Shown in pieces: positions 17,641 to 27,884 of a stretch of 64,000 nucleotides of DNA (the first letter of the stretch is position 1; every line of letters starts with the position of its first letter). The DNA is taken from assembly GCA_028819215.1 (NCBI GenBank), contig JAPPMG010000003.1:1-64000 (forward strand), given 5' to 3'. The stretch is from Bryobacterales bacterium. Its GTDB lineage: Bacteria; Acidobacteriota; Terriglobia; Bryobacterales; UBA6623. The position numbers and the translations under genes were made by a program. The notes below the pieces were generated by a model that did not search any database, had not been told where the DNA came from, and saw only the letters and a list, made by a program, of their open reading frames with translations.

Positions 17641-18786
17641 ATGTACGACGCCGCCGTAATCGGCCTCGGCGGGATGGGCAGCGCAACGCTGTACCACCTG
17701 GCACTGAGCGGCTGCAAGGTCCTGGGCCTGGAGCAGTTCGAAATCGGCCACGCAATGGGGTCGTCCCACGGGTCAACGCGCATCATCCGGCTGGCATACT
17801 CCGAAGGGCCGGAATACGTCCCTCTGCTGCGAGCGGCGTACCGTTACTGGCGAGAACTGGAGAGCGCGGCGGATTTGAATGAGCCGCTGCTGCACGTGAC
17901 GGGCGGGCTTGATATCGGACCCGAGGGGAGCTGGACCGTAGAGGGCTCGAAGAAGTCTTGCCTAGAGCACGGACTCGAGTTCGAGGAGCTTGGCGGTGCG
18001 GACGTCAACCGGGAATTTCCCGGATACCAGCTGCCCGCCTCGATGACGGCAATCTACCAGCCCGACGGGGGCTACCTGCTGTCCGAAGCGGCGATCCATG
18101 CCCACATCGAGCGCGCCACCGACGCCGGCGCGGTGGTTCGCTCCGGCACGGCGGTGGTCGGCTGGACCCGACAGGGATCCGGATTGCGGGTGGATACGTC
18201 CGATGCGGCGTTCGAGGCCAAGCGCCTCATCGTTACGGCCGGGCCTTGGATCGGCAGGCTGTGCTCCCAGCTGCACTCCTATTGCGAGCCAGAGCGGCAG
18301 GTCATGCTGTGGACTGCGCCGGCGGCTCCGGACCGCTTCAAGCCCGAGCGCTTCCCAGTCTTCAACCTGGAGTCGCCGCAGGGACGCTTCTACGGGTGCC
18401 CCGACCACTGCGGCCAAGGCTTCAAGATCGGCAAGTACCGCCACCTAAGGCAGCGCGTCAAGAATCCAGGCGCCATGGACCGAGCTTGCCAGCCGGAGGA
18501 CGAGGCCGTCTTGCGCGAGGGCATTGCAGGCTACTTTCCGGACGCGGACGGCCCGAGCCGCAGGGCGGTTGCCTGCATCTTCACCAACACGCCGGACGGC
18601 CACTTCATACTGGATCGTCTCCCGGGCAACGACGACGTGTTCGTCGCGGCGGGATTCTCCGGACACGGCTACAAGTTCTGCAGCGTCGTCGGCAAGATCA
18701 TGGCCGACCTCTGCCAAGACCGCTCGCCGGCATGGGACATCGACCGCTTCCGACTCAACCCTCGGCGCTGGGCGGGCCGCGCTTGA
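17641..18786 (+). CDS. Sarcosine oxidase / N-methyltryptophan oxidase-like flavoprotein
   Basis: A 381-residue FAD-dependent amine oxidase of the monomeric sarcosine oxidase family, which demethylates N-methyl amino acids to give formaldehyde and peroxide. The FAD-binding start 'DAAVIGLGGMGSATLYHLA' and 'GSSHGSTRIIRLAY' are textbook. Cys312 in 'VACIFTNTPDGHFILD' aligns with the covalent-flavin Cys of monomeric sarcosine oxidase, and 'AAGFSGHGYKF' is the usual C-terminal FAD block. No signal peptide, so cytoplasmic. It begins 8 nt after the quinohemoprotein stop, probably the same operon. The true substrate cannot be read, and related enzymes act on other secondary amines. Confidence 0.88.
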   Translation: MYDAAVIGLGGMGSATLYHLALSGCKVLGLEQFEIGHAMGSSHGSTRIIRLAYSEGPEYVPLLRAAYRYWRELESAADLNEPLLHVTGGLDIGPEGSWTVEGSKKSCLEHGLEFEELGGADVNREFPGYQLPASMTAIYQPDGGYLLSEAAIHAHIERATDAGAVVRSGTAVVGWTRQGSGLRVDTSDAAFEAKRLIVTAGPWIGRLCSQLHSYCEPERQVMLWTAPAAPDRFKPERFPVFNLESPQGRFYGCPDHCGQGFKIGKYRHLRQRVKNPGAMDRACQPEDEAVLREGIAGYFPDADGPSRRAVACIFTNTPDGHFILDRLPGNDDVFVAAGFSGHGYKFCSVVGKIMADLCQDRSPAWDIDRFRLNPRRWAGRA

Positions 18787-18888
18787 TGCCGCGCGACTAG
18801 CGGCGCATCAGTCCGCGCCCGCGTCACGAGACGATCGCTCCGGCACCCACTTCGGAGACCGATTGGCTATAGTGATTGTGGGTCTGCC

Positions 18889-20340
18889 ATGACATTCGAC
18901 CCGCGGCTGCACCCGCGCCCTCGTCGCCCTGTCTCGCGCAGGGAGATGCTGCGCACGACCTCGACCGGATTCGGAATGCTGGCCTTGGCCGGCCTGATGG
19001 CAGATCCGGCCTACGCCGGCCCCTCGGAGGAAGCCGACCAGCGGGCGCTCCATTTCGAGCCGAAGGTGAAGAACGTCATCTTCTGCTACATGTCCGGCGG
19101 GCTCTCGCACATCGACTCGTTCGACCCCAAGCCGCGGCTGGCGAAGGAAGCCGGCCAGCCGATGCCATTCGAGACGGCGCGCACGATGTTCGACCAGGAC
19201 GGCAACATCATGCCGTCCCCGTGGGACTTCCACCGCTACGGCGAGTGCGGCGCGCCGGTCAGCGACCTGTTCCCGCACATCGCCACTTGCGTCGACGACA
19301 TCGCCATCGTCCGGGGCATGACGGCGAAGTTCATGGAGCACGCGCAGGCCAATTTCTACTTTCACTCCGGACAGCCCTTTACCGGGTTCCCATCCATGGG
19401 CGCGTGGGTGACCTACGGGCTGGGCAGCGAGTCAAAGGACCTGCCGGGCTTCGTCGTGATCGGCACAGGCGGCATCCCGCTGGGCGGAATCAATATGTTC
19501 AGCAGCGGCTTCCTGCCTGCCGAGCATCAGGGCTCAATGCTCTACCCCGGTGCCGAAGAGCCGCTGGCCAACATCAAGCCGACCGAGGCGGACTCGAAGC
19601 AGCGCCGGCGGCTGGACTTTATTCGCTCGCTGGACTCGCTATACCTGGAGCGGACAGCCCGCGACCCGGACGTCGAAGCCGCGATCAAGAACTACGAGAC
19701 CGCGTATCGCATGCAATCGGCGGTTCCGGAACTGGTCGATCTCAGCGGCGAGACCGAGGCGACCCGCAAGCTCTACGGGCTCGACTCGACCTTCCCGCCG
19801 AAGCGCGACTATGCCCTGCAGTGCCTGACTGCCCGGCGGTTGATCGAGCGTGGCGTGCGGTTTGTCGAGCTGACCATGGTGGACGGGCGCAACCGCGGCA
19901 CGGGCAATTCCTCAAACCCGTGGGACCAGCACACAGACCTGATCCTGGGGCATGGCCGCAATGCCTTCGCCGTCGACCAGCCGGTAGCCGCACTGCTCCA
20001 AGACCTCAAGGCGAGGGGACTGCTCGACGAGACGCTGGTGATCTTTGCCGGAGAGTTCGGGCGGACGCCGTTCGTGCAGGGAACGAACGGCAGAGATCAC
20101 AACCCGTTCGGCTTCAGCCTGTGGCTGGCAGGCGGCGGAATCAAGGCCGGGACGACCTACGGCGCGACCGACGAGTACGGCTACCACGCCATCGAAGGAA
20201 TCCGCACCGTGCACGACCTGCACGCCACTGTGCTGCACCTGCTCGGAATCGACCACACAAAGCTGTCCTATAGGTTCGGCGGAAGGGACTTCCGCTTGAC
20301 CGACGTACACGGGCACGTGATCGACGAGGTTCTCTCCTGA
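18889..20340 (+). CDS. DUF1501 protein with Tat leader
   Basis: A 483-residue DUF1501 protein, a family related to alkaline phosphatase/sulfatase folds with no settled function. The N-terminus has 'SRREMLRTTSTGFGMLALAG', a Tat-like leader, so it is probably exported. Family blocks include 'NVIFCYMSGGLSHIDSFDPK', 'GAWVTYGLGSE', 'LPGFVVIG' and 'IFAGEFGRTPFVQGTNGRDH', the last containing the conserved metal-like Glu/Gly/Arg/His pattern. In Planctomycetes and Acidobacteria such genes usually sit beside a DUF1549/DUF1553 cytochrome gene. No such partner is adjacent here. TATAGT at 18868-18873 is a possible -10. Confidence 0.88.
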   Translation: MTFDPRLHPRPRRPVSRREMLRTTSTGFGMLALAGLMADPAYAGPSEEADQRALHFEPKVKNVIFCYMSGGLSHIDSFDPKPRLAKEAGQPMPFETARTMFDQDGNIMPSPWDFHRYGECGAPVSDLFPHIATCVDDIAIVRGMTAKFMEHAQANFYFHSGQPFTGFPSMGAWVTYGLGSESKDLPGFVVIGTGGIPLGGINMFSSGFLPAEHQGSMLYPGAEEPLANIKPTEADSKQRRRLDFIRSLDSLYLERTARDPDVEAAIKNYETAYRMQSAVPELVDLSGETEATRKLYGLDSTFPPKRDYALQCLTARRLIERGVRFVELTMVDGRNRGTGNSSNPWDQHTDLILGHGRNAFAVDQPVAALLQDLKARGLLDETLVIFAGEFGRTPFVQGTNGRDHNPFGFSLWLAGGGIKAGTTYGATDEYGYHAIEGIRTVHDLHATVLHLLGIDHTKLSYRFGGRDFRLTDVHGHVIDEVLS

Positions 20341-20454
20341 TCAGATCGGAGCGCACGCCCCGCTCCGCGCCCTGACGACCTCGGGCTCGACTTGCGCCAG
20401 TCGCGTGGCGGGCGAGCCAACGGAGAACGGAAGCTGATCGCCGTCCGCCCCCCG

Positions 20455-20467
20455 CTCCCTGAGGGAG
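20455..20467. terminator. Hairpin between convergent genes
   Basis: CTCCC-TGA-GGGAG, with flanking GC pairs that extend the stem, lies between the convergent DUF1501 and ammonium-transporter genes, 11 nt beyond the latter's stop. No T-run on either side. Confidence 0.4.
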
Positions 20468-20477
20468 GGCGGCCGGA

Positions 20478-21872
<1,395 letters not shown>

Positions 21873-22147
21873 CACTTCCCTCTACCTCCCTAAACAACGC
21901 CTAACCGCCGCGCGACACACGAGAAGGTGAAGACGCGGCCCTAGAGAGCATAGCGCCTTCTGTTGTCCGAGGTCTTGCGGGATGGGGCGCACTGCCACAA
22001 ACGGGCGTTGAGCGAGGCCCCGGCCGGTCGAAGCCCGGTTGCGCCGAGTGCGGCGGGCGGATCGCGGTCCGGCAGCGAATCCGATAGAAGGCTGCCGGAC
22101 AGTCCGTCCGGATTCGCGAATCTCCCCTTGTCGGCGGGACGGTTCGT

Positions 22148-22153
22148 TATAAT
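22148..22153 (+). promoter_or_regulatory. Consensus -10 TATAAT upstream of phoH
   Basis: A perfect TATAAT, followed by TCGACTCGGGC. A very similar sequence, TATAATCCGATTCGGGC, precedes gatB at 31283. If transcription starts near 22160, the longer in-frame reading of phoH from 21963 cannot be translated from this promoter. Confidence 0.5.
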
Positions 22154-22229
22154 TCGACTCGGGCACGCGCTCGCCATCCCGCACCACCAGCGGAATCGCG
22201 AAATCTCTGCGGAGCCCGTCAGCATCCCA

Positions 22230-23243
22230 TTGAGCAAGGCATCGATCGTCGTCAACCAAGGCATCCAAACCCTGTGCGGCACAAGGGACGAGAACCTCCG
22301 TCTCTTGGAGAGTTCGCTGGGAGTCTCGGCCCACATCTCCGCAGGAAGCCTTGAGATCGAAGGAGACGAACAGCAGGTCCGCCGAGCGGACGACATTATC
22401 GCGGACTACCTGACGCTGCTGAGCGAGGGTCACCGCTTCAGCAACGGCGACATGCGCTCGTTCCTGCGCGTCGCTACCGCGGATCCCGACATCAGCTTCA
22501 AGGGGTTGGTGCAAAACAGTCGGCGGCGGCTGTGCGGGCGCAAGTCCGTCACGCCGCGCAGCCTCAATCAGCTCCGCTACTTCGAGGCGATGGATCACTC
22601 GGACATGGTCTTCGGCATCGGCCCGGCAGGCACGGGAAAGACCTATCTGGCGGTGGCTTACGCGATCTCCGCGCTGCTGGCCAAGGACGTGCGCCGGATC
22701 GTCCTCGCCCGCCCCGCGGTGGAGGCTGGCGAGAAGCTAGGCTTCTTGCCCGGGACGCTGCAACAGAAGGTCGACCCCTACTTGCGCCCGCTGTACGACG
22801 CCCTGCACGACCTGCTCGATGCGGAGAGGGTGGAGCGTAACCTCGCGAGCGGCATCATCGAAGTGGCGCCGCTGGCGTTCATGCGCGGTCGCTCGCTGAA
22901 CGAGAGCTTCATCATCTTGGACGAAGCGCAGAACGCCACCGCAGAGCAGATGAAGATGTTCATCACGCGGCTGGGCTTCGGCTCCAAGGCTGCCATCACG
23001 GGCGACATCACACAGATCGACCTGCCCGCCGGCAAGCGCAGTGGACTGATCGAGGCGATTGACGTGCTGGCGGATGTGAAGGGCGTCAGGTTCGTGCACT
23101 TCGACGAGCAGGACGTGGTGCGCCACGGCCTAGTCCAGCGCATCATCCGCGCCTACGACCGCTACGGCTCCAGGCGATGGCACTCGGCGGCTGCCGCGCC
23201 GCAGCAAGCCGCGGAGTACGCGCCCGGCCATGATCAAGACTGA
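22230..23243 (+). CDS. phoH: PhoH-family ATPase (YbeZ-like)
   Basis: A 337-residue PhoH-like P-loop ATPase, a partner of YbeY in RNA metabolism. The Walker A is 'GIGPAGTGKTYLA' near residue 129, the Walker B 'FIILDEAQNAT', and 'TGDITQIDLP' is the conserved sensor-like block. The N-terminal ~110 residues match the KH-like front part of the family. No ATG is available. The TTG at 22230 fits the usual family length and lies downstream of the TATAAT at 22148; the frame is open back to 21963. Its last 14 nt overlap the start of ybeY, so the two are translationally linked. Confidence 0.9.
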   Translation: MSKASIVVNQGIQTLCGTRDENLRLLESSLGVSAHISAGSLEIEGDEQQVRRADDIIADYLTLLSEGHRFSNGDMRSFLRVATADPDISFKGLVQNSRRRLCGRKSVTPRSLNQLRYFEAMDHSDMVFGIGPAGTGKTYLAVAYAISALLAKDVRRIVLARPAVEAGEKLGFLPGTLQQKVDPYLRPLYDALHDLLDAERVERNLASGIIEVAPLAFMRGRSLNESFIILDEAQNATAEQMKMFITRLGFGSKAAITGDITQIDLPAGKRSGLIEAIDVLADVKGVRFVHFDEQDVVRHGLVQRIIRAYDRYGSRRWHSAAAAPQQAAEYAPGHDQD

Positions 23244-23715
23244 CGAACGGCCGGAAGTCGAAGGCTGGAGCTACCAAAACCGCCAGTGGAAGATACGGTT
23301 CGACGAGGACAGCGTGCGAGGCTTCATCTCGCTCGCGTGGAAAGACTTGGCGAGCGAGTGGGACTTCGGCGTCGTCATCTCCAACGACCGCGCGGTGCGG
23401 GACGCTAACCGAAGGTACCGCGACGTGGCCCGCGCCACCGACGTGCTGTCATTCCCGGCCGGGGATGGCATGCCCTATACTCGCTGGGACGGATACATCG
23501 GGGACTTGCTCATTTCCGCCGGCAGAGCGGCCAGGCAGGCGAGCCAATACCAGCACTCCGTAACGGACGAGATCAAGATCCTCGTGCTTCACGGCCTGCT
23601 GCACCTGCTGGGATTTGACCACGAGCTAGATGGCGGCGAGATGCGACAATTCGAGACCGTGCTGCGTCGCAAGTACGGGCTGCCTGCAGGATTGATCGAG
23701 CGGGAGAGTCATTGA
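23230..23715 (+). CDS. ybeY: Endoribonuclease / rRNA maturation factor YbeY
   Basis: A 161-residue UPF0054 metalloprotein acting in 16S rRNA 3'-end maturation and ribosome quality control. The zinc motif HGLLHLLGFDH is present in full in 'LVLHGLLHLLGFDHELDG'. 'VVISNDRAVRDANRRYRD' and 'ATDVLSFPAGDG' are the other conserved blocks. It overlaps the end of phoH by 14 nt, and era follows 65 nt later, giving the classic phoH-ybeY-era order. Confidence 0.95.
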   Translation: MIKTDERPEVEGWSYQNRQWKIRFDEDSVRGFISLAWKDLASEWDFGVVISNDRAVRDANRRYRDVARATDVLSFPAGDGMPYTRWDGYIGDLLISAGRAARQASQYQHSVTDEIKILVLHGLLHLLGFDHELDGGEMRQFETVLRRKYGLPAGLIERESH

Positions 23716-23780
23716 TTCCGAGGCATCCGCCCAAGGCGGCAGTGCGGACGTGGATTCCCGCTGAAACCGGCCACTAGCCT

Positions 23781-24695
23781 ATGTCCGCGCCAAGCATGAC
23801 CAAGGCAGGGTTTGTCACCATTCTCGGCAAGCCCAATGTCGGCAAGTCCACGTTGCTCAATGCCTTGGTGGGCAGCAAAGTCGCGATCACCAGCCGCCGC
23901 GCCCAGACGACGCGGGACGCCATCCAAGGCGTGCTCAGCGAGCCGCGCGGGCAGATCGTCTTTGTGGACAGCCCCGGGATCCATGAGCCATCAAGGCAGC
24001 TTGGCAAGCGCATGATGCGCGAAGTCAGCCGCGCCACGCAGGGCTGTCACGCAGCCCTGCTGATGGTGGACGCCAGCATGGGCATCAATCCGTCCGACGA
24101 GCGGGCGCTAGCCGTTGCCAAGCGGCTCGGCGCGCCACTGCTGCTAGTGGCCAACAAGGTGGACAAGCTGGACCGGATGCAGGAATTGCTGCCGTTCCTA
24201 GACAGCTGCCGCCAACTTCACGACTTCGAAGAATTCATACCGATCTCAGCTACCAAGCGCATCAACCTAGACCGAGTGCTGACCGCGCTGTTCAAGACGC
24301 TGCCGGAATCCCCGCAGTTCTACCCGGAGGGGTACCTCACCGACCAGCCGCAGAAATTCCTTGCGGCGGAATTGATCCGGGAGCGGATTCTGCGCGAGAC
24401 GCACGACGAGCTGCCCCACTCGGTCGCGGTGCAAATCGAGCGCTGGGAGGAAACGCCGCGCAAGCTGCGCATCTTCGCCACGACCGTGGTCGAGCGGCAG
24501 GGGCAAAAGGCTATCCTGCTGGGTAAGAACGGTGAGAAAATGAAGGAACTCGCCACCAGGGCGCGACAGTCGCTCGAGGCCTGCTTCGACCGCAGCGTGC
24601 ACCTAGAGGTGTTCGTAAAGGTGCGCAAGAACTGGCGCAACAACGATGGATTCGTGGAAGACCTTGATTTCCGGCGCATCCTCGAACAAGGTTAG
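23781..24695 (+). CDS. era: GTPase Era
   Basis: A 304-residue ribosome-assembly GTPase that binds the 3' end of 16S rRNA. G1 'GKPNVGKST', G2-region 'RRAQTTRDAI', G3 'DSPG' and G4 'NKVD' are all present. The C-terminal KH domain contains 'ILLGKNGEKMKELATRARQ', the usual 'GxxG'-type RNA-binding loop. The start at 23781 gives a normal family length; the ATG six codons later (23796) is an alternative. It is the last gene of the phoH-ybeY-era group, with a BON gene 14 nt after its stop. Confidence 0.96.
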   Translation: MSAPSMTKAGFVTILGKPNVGKSTLLNALVGSKVAITSRRAQTTRDAIQGVLSEPRGQIVFVDSPGIHEPSRQLGKRMMREVSRATQGCHAALLMVDASMGINPSDERALAVAKRLGAPLLLVANKVDKLDRMQELLPFLDSCRQLHDFEEFIPISATKRINLDRVLTALFKTLPESPQFYPEGYLTDQPQKFLAAELIRERILRETHDELPHSVAVQIERWEETPRKLRIFATTVVERQGQKAILLGKNGEKMKELATRARQSLEACFDRSVHLEVFVKVRKNWRNNDGFVEDLDFRRILEQG

Positions 24696-24709
24696 GGACG
24701 CCTAGCTCT

Positions 24710-24988
24710 ATGAGGATGACCAGGCGCAGCCTAATCTGGATCGCTCCACTGACCGCGAGCGCGGCATTCGCGCAAGCGGTGGACGACGACCTGCTCTATG
24801 ACCGCGTGCACAGAAAGCTGAACAATCACCCGGCGCTCAGAATCCGGGACTTGGTCGTGGACGTGACCGATGGAATCGTCACTATCGATGGCGTGATCCG
24901 GTCGGACGCCGCCAAACGCCGCGCCAGCAAGGTCGCCTCGATCAAGGGGGTCAAGAAGGTTGTCAACAACCTCGTCGTGAGCGCCTAA
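24710..24988 (+). CDS. Small periplasmic BON-domain protein
   Basis: A 92-residue protein with a signal peptide (TRRSLIWIAPLTASAAFAQA) and one BON domain, a fold that binds phospholipid or other envelope components. The core is 'LRIRDLVVDVTDGIVTIDGV' followed by 'KVASIKGVKKVVNNL', the typical BON pattern. It follows era by 14 nt and may be read through from it. A damaged second copy of this gene, including sequence beyond its stop codon, lies at 27885-28095, on the far side of the toxin-antitoxin and fucosidase genes. Confidence 0.87.
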   Translation: MRMTRRSLIWIAPLTASAAFAQAVDDDLLYDRVHRKLNNHPALRIRDLVVDVTDGIVTIDGVIRSDAAKRRASKVASIKGVKKVVNNLVVSA

Positions 24989-25259
24989 GCAGGGGGCGGC
25001 CGACGGTTCCGGATCCTTACGCAACGGCTTCCGCCTGCGGCCGGGGAAAGGCCCGGGCAGACCGGCCTAGATCGAGGGGTCGGGCGAAAGCTCTTGGCAA
25101 CTCGCATCTTCTGAGACTGCTTTGGTCGGCAGCTCGACTCGTCACAAGACCCCGCCCGTCGACGCATGCGATGGCAATGGGCCCGCATCGCGACGGCAAA
25201 GCGGGAATTGAAGAGCGGCAGACCCGCGGATGCTCAGTCAGCTTGCGGGGTCTGCATGC

Positions 25260-25286
25260 ACTACAGCTGTAGTACACTTGTAATAC
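25260..25286 (+). promoter_or_regulatory. Putative operator of the VapBC-like operon
   Basis: A perfect 14-bp palindrome, ACTACAGCTGTAGT, at 25260-25273, followed by two near-identical half-sites TGTAGTAC (25268) and TGTAATAC (25279) spaced 11 bp apart, about one helical turn. They end at the antitoxin's ATG. Ribbon-helix-helix antitoxins usually bind such sites to repress their own operon. Confidence 0.55.
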
Positions 25287-25517
25287 ATGGGTGCCACCAT
25301 CACTGTCCGCGCCAGTGCCGAGTTACGCGAGGCGCTTGAGGCGCATGCAGCCAGCCTCGGGAAATCTCTGTCTGAATTTGTTCGCGACACTCTAGAGGAC
25401 GCTGTTTCGGAGCGCTCGATCGGAGACCGGGCGGCTCACGTTGCTGGCAAGCTTGCACCGGCGGAGTGGCAGGATAATTGGCATCGCGAGCTGCGGGAGC
25501 GGAATTGGCGAAGCTAA
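25287..25517 (+). CDS. Ribbon-helix-helix antitoxin (VapB-like)
   Basis: A 76-residue protein. The N-terminal ~45 residues ('ATITVRASAELREALEAHA', then 'SLSEFVRDTLEDAV') fit a ribbon-helix-helix DNA-binding domain, and the charged tail likely binds the toxin. The pairing with a PIN-domain gene that overlaps its 3' end identifies it as the antitoxin of a VapBC-type pair. No ribosome site is visible; the operator-like repeats run up to the ATG, so the transcript may have little or no leader. Confidence 0.82.
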   Translation: MGATITVRASAELREALEAHAASLGKSLSEFVRDTLEDAVSERSIGDRAAHVAGKLAPAEWQDNWHRELRERNWRS

Positions 25518-25936
25518 GGTCGCTCCTGCTCGATACGGGACCGGCTGTAGCTTTTCTTGATCGGGCGGATCCCGAGCACCAGTGGGCCACGCGTGAGCTG
25601 TCCGCCTTCAGCGGCCGACTCCACACGACCACGGCCGTTATCACCGAAGTAATGCACTTTGTCGCACCCCGCCGCAGAGGGCCCGCGCTCTTCGCGGAGT
25701 TCCTGCGCTCCACCAAAACCGTCGTGCATGGTTGGTCGGGCCCCAAGGAAATCAGCCAAACCGCCGCACTAATGGAGCGGTACTGGGATTCTCGGATGGA
25801 TTACGCTGACGCCACCTTGCTGCTCCTCGCGGAGCAGATTTCAACATTCGAAATCCTGACCTTGGATCGTCGGGGATTCGCATTCTTCCGGACTCCAGCC
25901 GGTCGGCCGCTGCAGATCGTGCGATCCGGGCCCTGA
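25505..25936 (+). CDS. PIN-domain toxin (VapC-like)
   Basis: A 143-residue PIN-domain ribonuclease. The acidic active-site positions are visible as D in 'LLLDTGPAVAFLDRADP', E in 'VITEVMHF', D in 'MDYADATLLLLAE' and D in 'ILTLDRRGF'. The TTG at 25505, preceded by GGGAGCGGA, was preferred to the TTG at 25478; it overlaps the antitoxin's last 13 nt, as is usual for such pairs. Likely targets are tRNA or rRNA, by family analogy. Confidence 0.85.
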   Translation: MAKLRSLLLDTGPAVAFLDRADPEHQWATRELSAFSGRLHTTTAVITEVMHFVAPRRRGPALFAEFLRSTKTVVHGWSGPKEISQTAALMERYWDSRMDYADATLLLLAEQISTFEILTLDRRGFAFFRTPAGRPLQIVRSGP

Positions 25937-26034
25937 CTGGGGCGCATTCGCAGCGAACTCTTGGGGAAGAACTCCAGCTCAGTCGACCCTCGCTGGCGTG
26001 CTGGTGCCGACGTCGATGCCGTGGCGTTTCCGAA

Positions 26035-26040
26035 TAGAAT
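26035..26040 (+). promoter_or_regulatory. -10-like TAGAAT directly before the fucosidase
   Basis: TAGAAT ends 5 nt before the GTG at 26046, so transcription would start about at the first codon. Confidence 0.4.
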
Positions 26041-26045
26041 GGATC

Positions 26046-27686
26046 GTGAGTAGGAATCGGATATTCGTGGCGAGAGCGAGCTCCTGTCTCCCTTGCAGCG
26101 TTCTCGCTCTAGCCGTCTTGGTGGGCTGTGGACCGCAGCCAGCGACTGAAGAAGCAGGTCCCGACGAGATTGTCTTTACCGGAGCGGTCGAAACCGACCT
26201 TGCAACGATTGACAAGGCGATCGCCTCCGGCCCGTTCTCAGCCGACTGGGACTCGTTGGCCGGGAACGGTGTCGCGGACTGGTATCGAGACGCCAAGCTC
26301 GGCATCTTCATCCACTGGGGCGTCTACGCCGTCCCCGCGTTCGGCCACGAGTGGTACCCGCGGCGCATGTACCTCAATGAGCTCAACAGGCGCAGGAACG
26401 TGAACTTCTTCGAGCATCACCTGAAGACCTGGGGCCCCCAGAAGACCTTCGGCTACAAGGATTTCATTCCGATGTTCAAGGCCGAGAACTATGACCCGGA
26501 AGCCTGGGCGGCGCTCTTCGAGGAAGCAGGAGCGCGATACGTCGTGCCGGTCGGCGAGCACCACGACGGCTTTCCCCTCTACGCCTCGAGCTTCACCAAG
26601 TGGGACGCTTCCGAAATGGGGCCTAAACGCGACGTCATCGCGGATCTCGAAAAGGCAGTCCGCTCTCGCGGGATGAAGTTCGGTATCAGCAGCCATCGGG
26701 CCTTCAACTACGGCTACTACCCCCGCGACGAGTCCTACGACACCGTCGACGAGGAGGGCTTCGGGCTCTACGGCAAGCCTCGCGAGGACCTCGAATTCAC
26801 CTCGGGACAAAACTTCGACTGGTTTCCGCAAAGCGAGGAGTTCCGCGACGACTGGCTCGGGCGAACGGCAGAGATGGCGGAGAAATTCAAGGCCGACCTG
26901 GTCTGGTTCGACTTCGGGATCGGTCCCAGGCAGCAGGTCCCGACATGGGACGTGAATCCTTACGCGCCCCACCTCAAGCGCTTCATGGCCTACTACTACA
27001 ACCGCGCCCGGGATTGGGGCAAGACTGGCGTCGTGAACTACAAGTTCGCGGCGATGCCCGAGAACGTCGCCGTGCTCGACCTCGAGCGTGCGCGGCTCGC
27101 CGGCATGCGCGACCTCTTCTGGCAGACCGACACCTCGGTCGGCTTCACGTCGTGGGGCTACGTGACGAATCACCGCTACAAGGACGTGCGCCTGATCTTG
27201 ACCGAGTTCGTCGACATCGTTTCGAAGAACGGCTGCCTACTGCTCAACGTCGGTCCCAGGGCCGACGGCACGATTCCCGCGCAAGAGGCCAACATGTTGC
27301 GGGAAATCGGCGCCTGGCTTCAGATCAACGGGGAAGCCATCTATGGCTCGCGCCCGTGGAAGATCTATGGCGAAGGCCCCACCGAGACAGTCGAAGGGCA
27401 CATCAGCGAAGAGCGAAACAAGCAGATGGGTCCAGAGGATATCCGATTCACCTCCAAGGGCGACGCTCTCTACGCGACCGCACTGGGCTTGGCCGAGCAG
27501 GAGTGGACTATCGAGTCGCTGCGGGCAGGGTCCGATCATCTGGAGGGGCGAACCGTTTCCGGAGTTCGCCTGCTGGGTCACGACGGGGACCTAGAGTGGT
27601 CGCAGCGACCCGACGCGCTGGCGATCCGCAGCCACGGAGCGAGCGCCGCCAAGCACGCTTATGTGTTCGAAGTAACTCTGGAATAG
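26046..27686 (+). CDS. Alpha-L-fucosidase (GH29) lipoprotein
   Basis: A GH29 alpha-L-fucosidase, 546 residues from the GTG at 26046 (ATG 26016 or GTG 25998 would lengthen it). A lipoprotein signal ends 'ALAVLVGC'. Family blocks: 'DAKLGIFIHWGVYAVPAF', 'FEEAGARYVVPVGEHHDGF', 'RGMKFGISSHRAFNYG', and 'DLVWFDFGIGP', whose Asp is at the nucleophile position. 'TSWGYVTN' and 'LLLNVGPRADGTIPA' are also typical. The enzyme removes terminal fucose in the periplasm or at the surface. Its presence beside a sulfatase-rich region supports use of fucose-containing sulfated glycans (inference). The start 5 nt after TAGAAT would make the mRNA leaderless. Confidence 0.9.
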   Translation: MSRNRIFVARASSCLPCSVLALAVLVGCGPQPATEEAGPDEIVFTGAVETDLATIDKAIASGPFSADWDSLAGNGVADWYRDAKLGIFIHWGVYAVPAFGHEWYPRRMYLNELNRRRNVNFFEHHLKTWGPQKTFGYKDFIPMFKAENYDPEAWAALFEEAGARYVVPVGEHHDGFPLYASSFTKWDASEMGPKRDVIADLEKAVRSRGMKFGISSHRAFNYGYYPRDESYDTVDEEGFGLYGKPREDLEFTSGQNFDWFPQSEEFRDDWLGRTAEMAEKFKADLVWFDFGIGPRQQVPTWDVNPYAPHLKRFMAYYYNRARDWGKTGVVNYKFAAMPENVAVLDLERARLAGMRDLFWQTDTSVGFTSWGYVTNHRYKDVRLILTEFVDIVSKNGCLLLNVGPRADGTIPAQEANMLREIGAWLQINGEAIYGSRPWKIYGEGPTETVEGHISEERNKQMGPEDIRFTSKGDALYATALGLAEQEWTIESLRAGSDHLEGRTVSGVRLLGHDGDLEWSQRPDALAIRSHGASAAKHAYVFEVTLE

Positions 27687-27884
27687 AGCGCTGCGAGCAT
27701 CACGATGTGCCGGATCGAGTCGCTGATCCCGCGATCACCTGAAATCGTCCGAGCACGTTGGCTCCAGTCCCTGTCCGCCGGAGACCCTCGCGGAGCTTGG
27801 CTGGCAGCCCTGCAGGTCACCCCTTCCCAGACGAGCCGATCGACCAAGCGCTTCCTGTGAGAGCTGTCCGCAGTCGTCTTGGTC

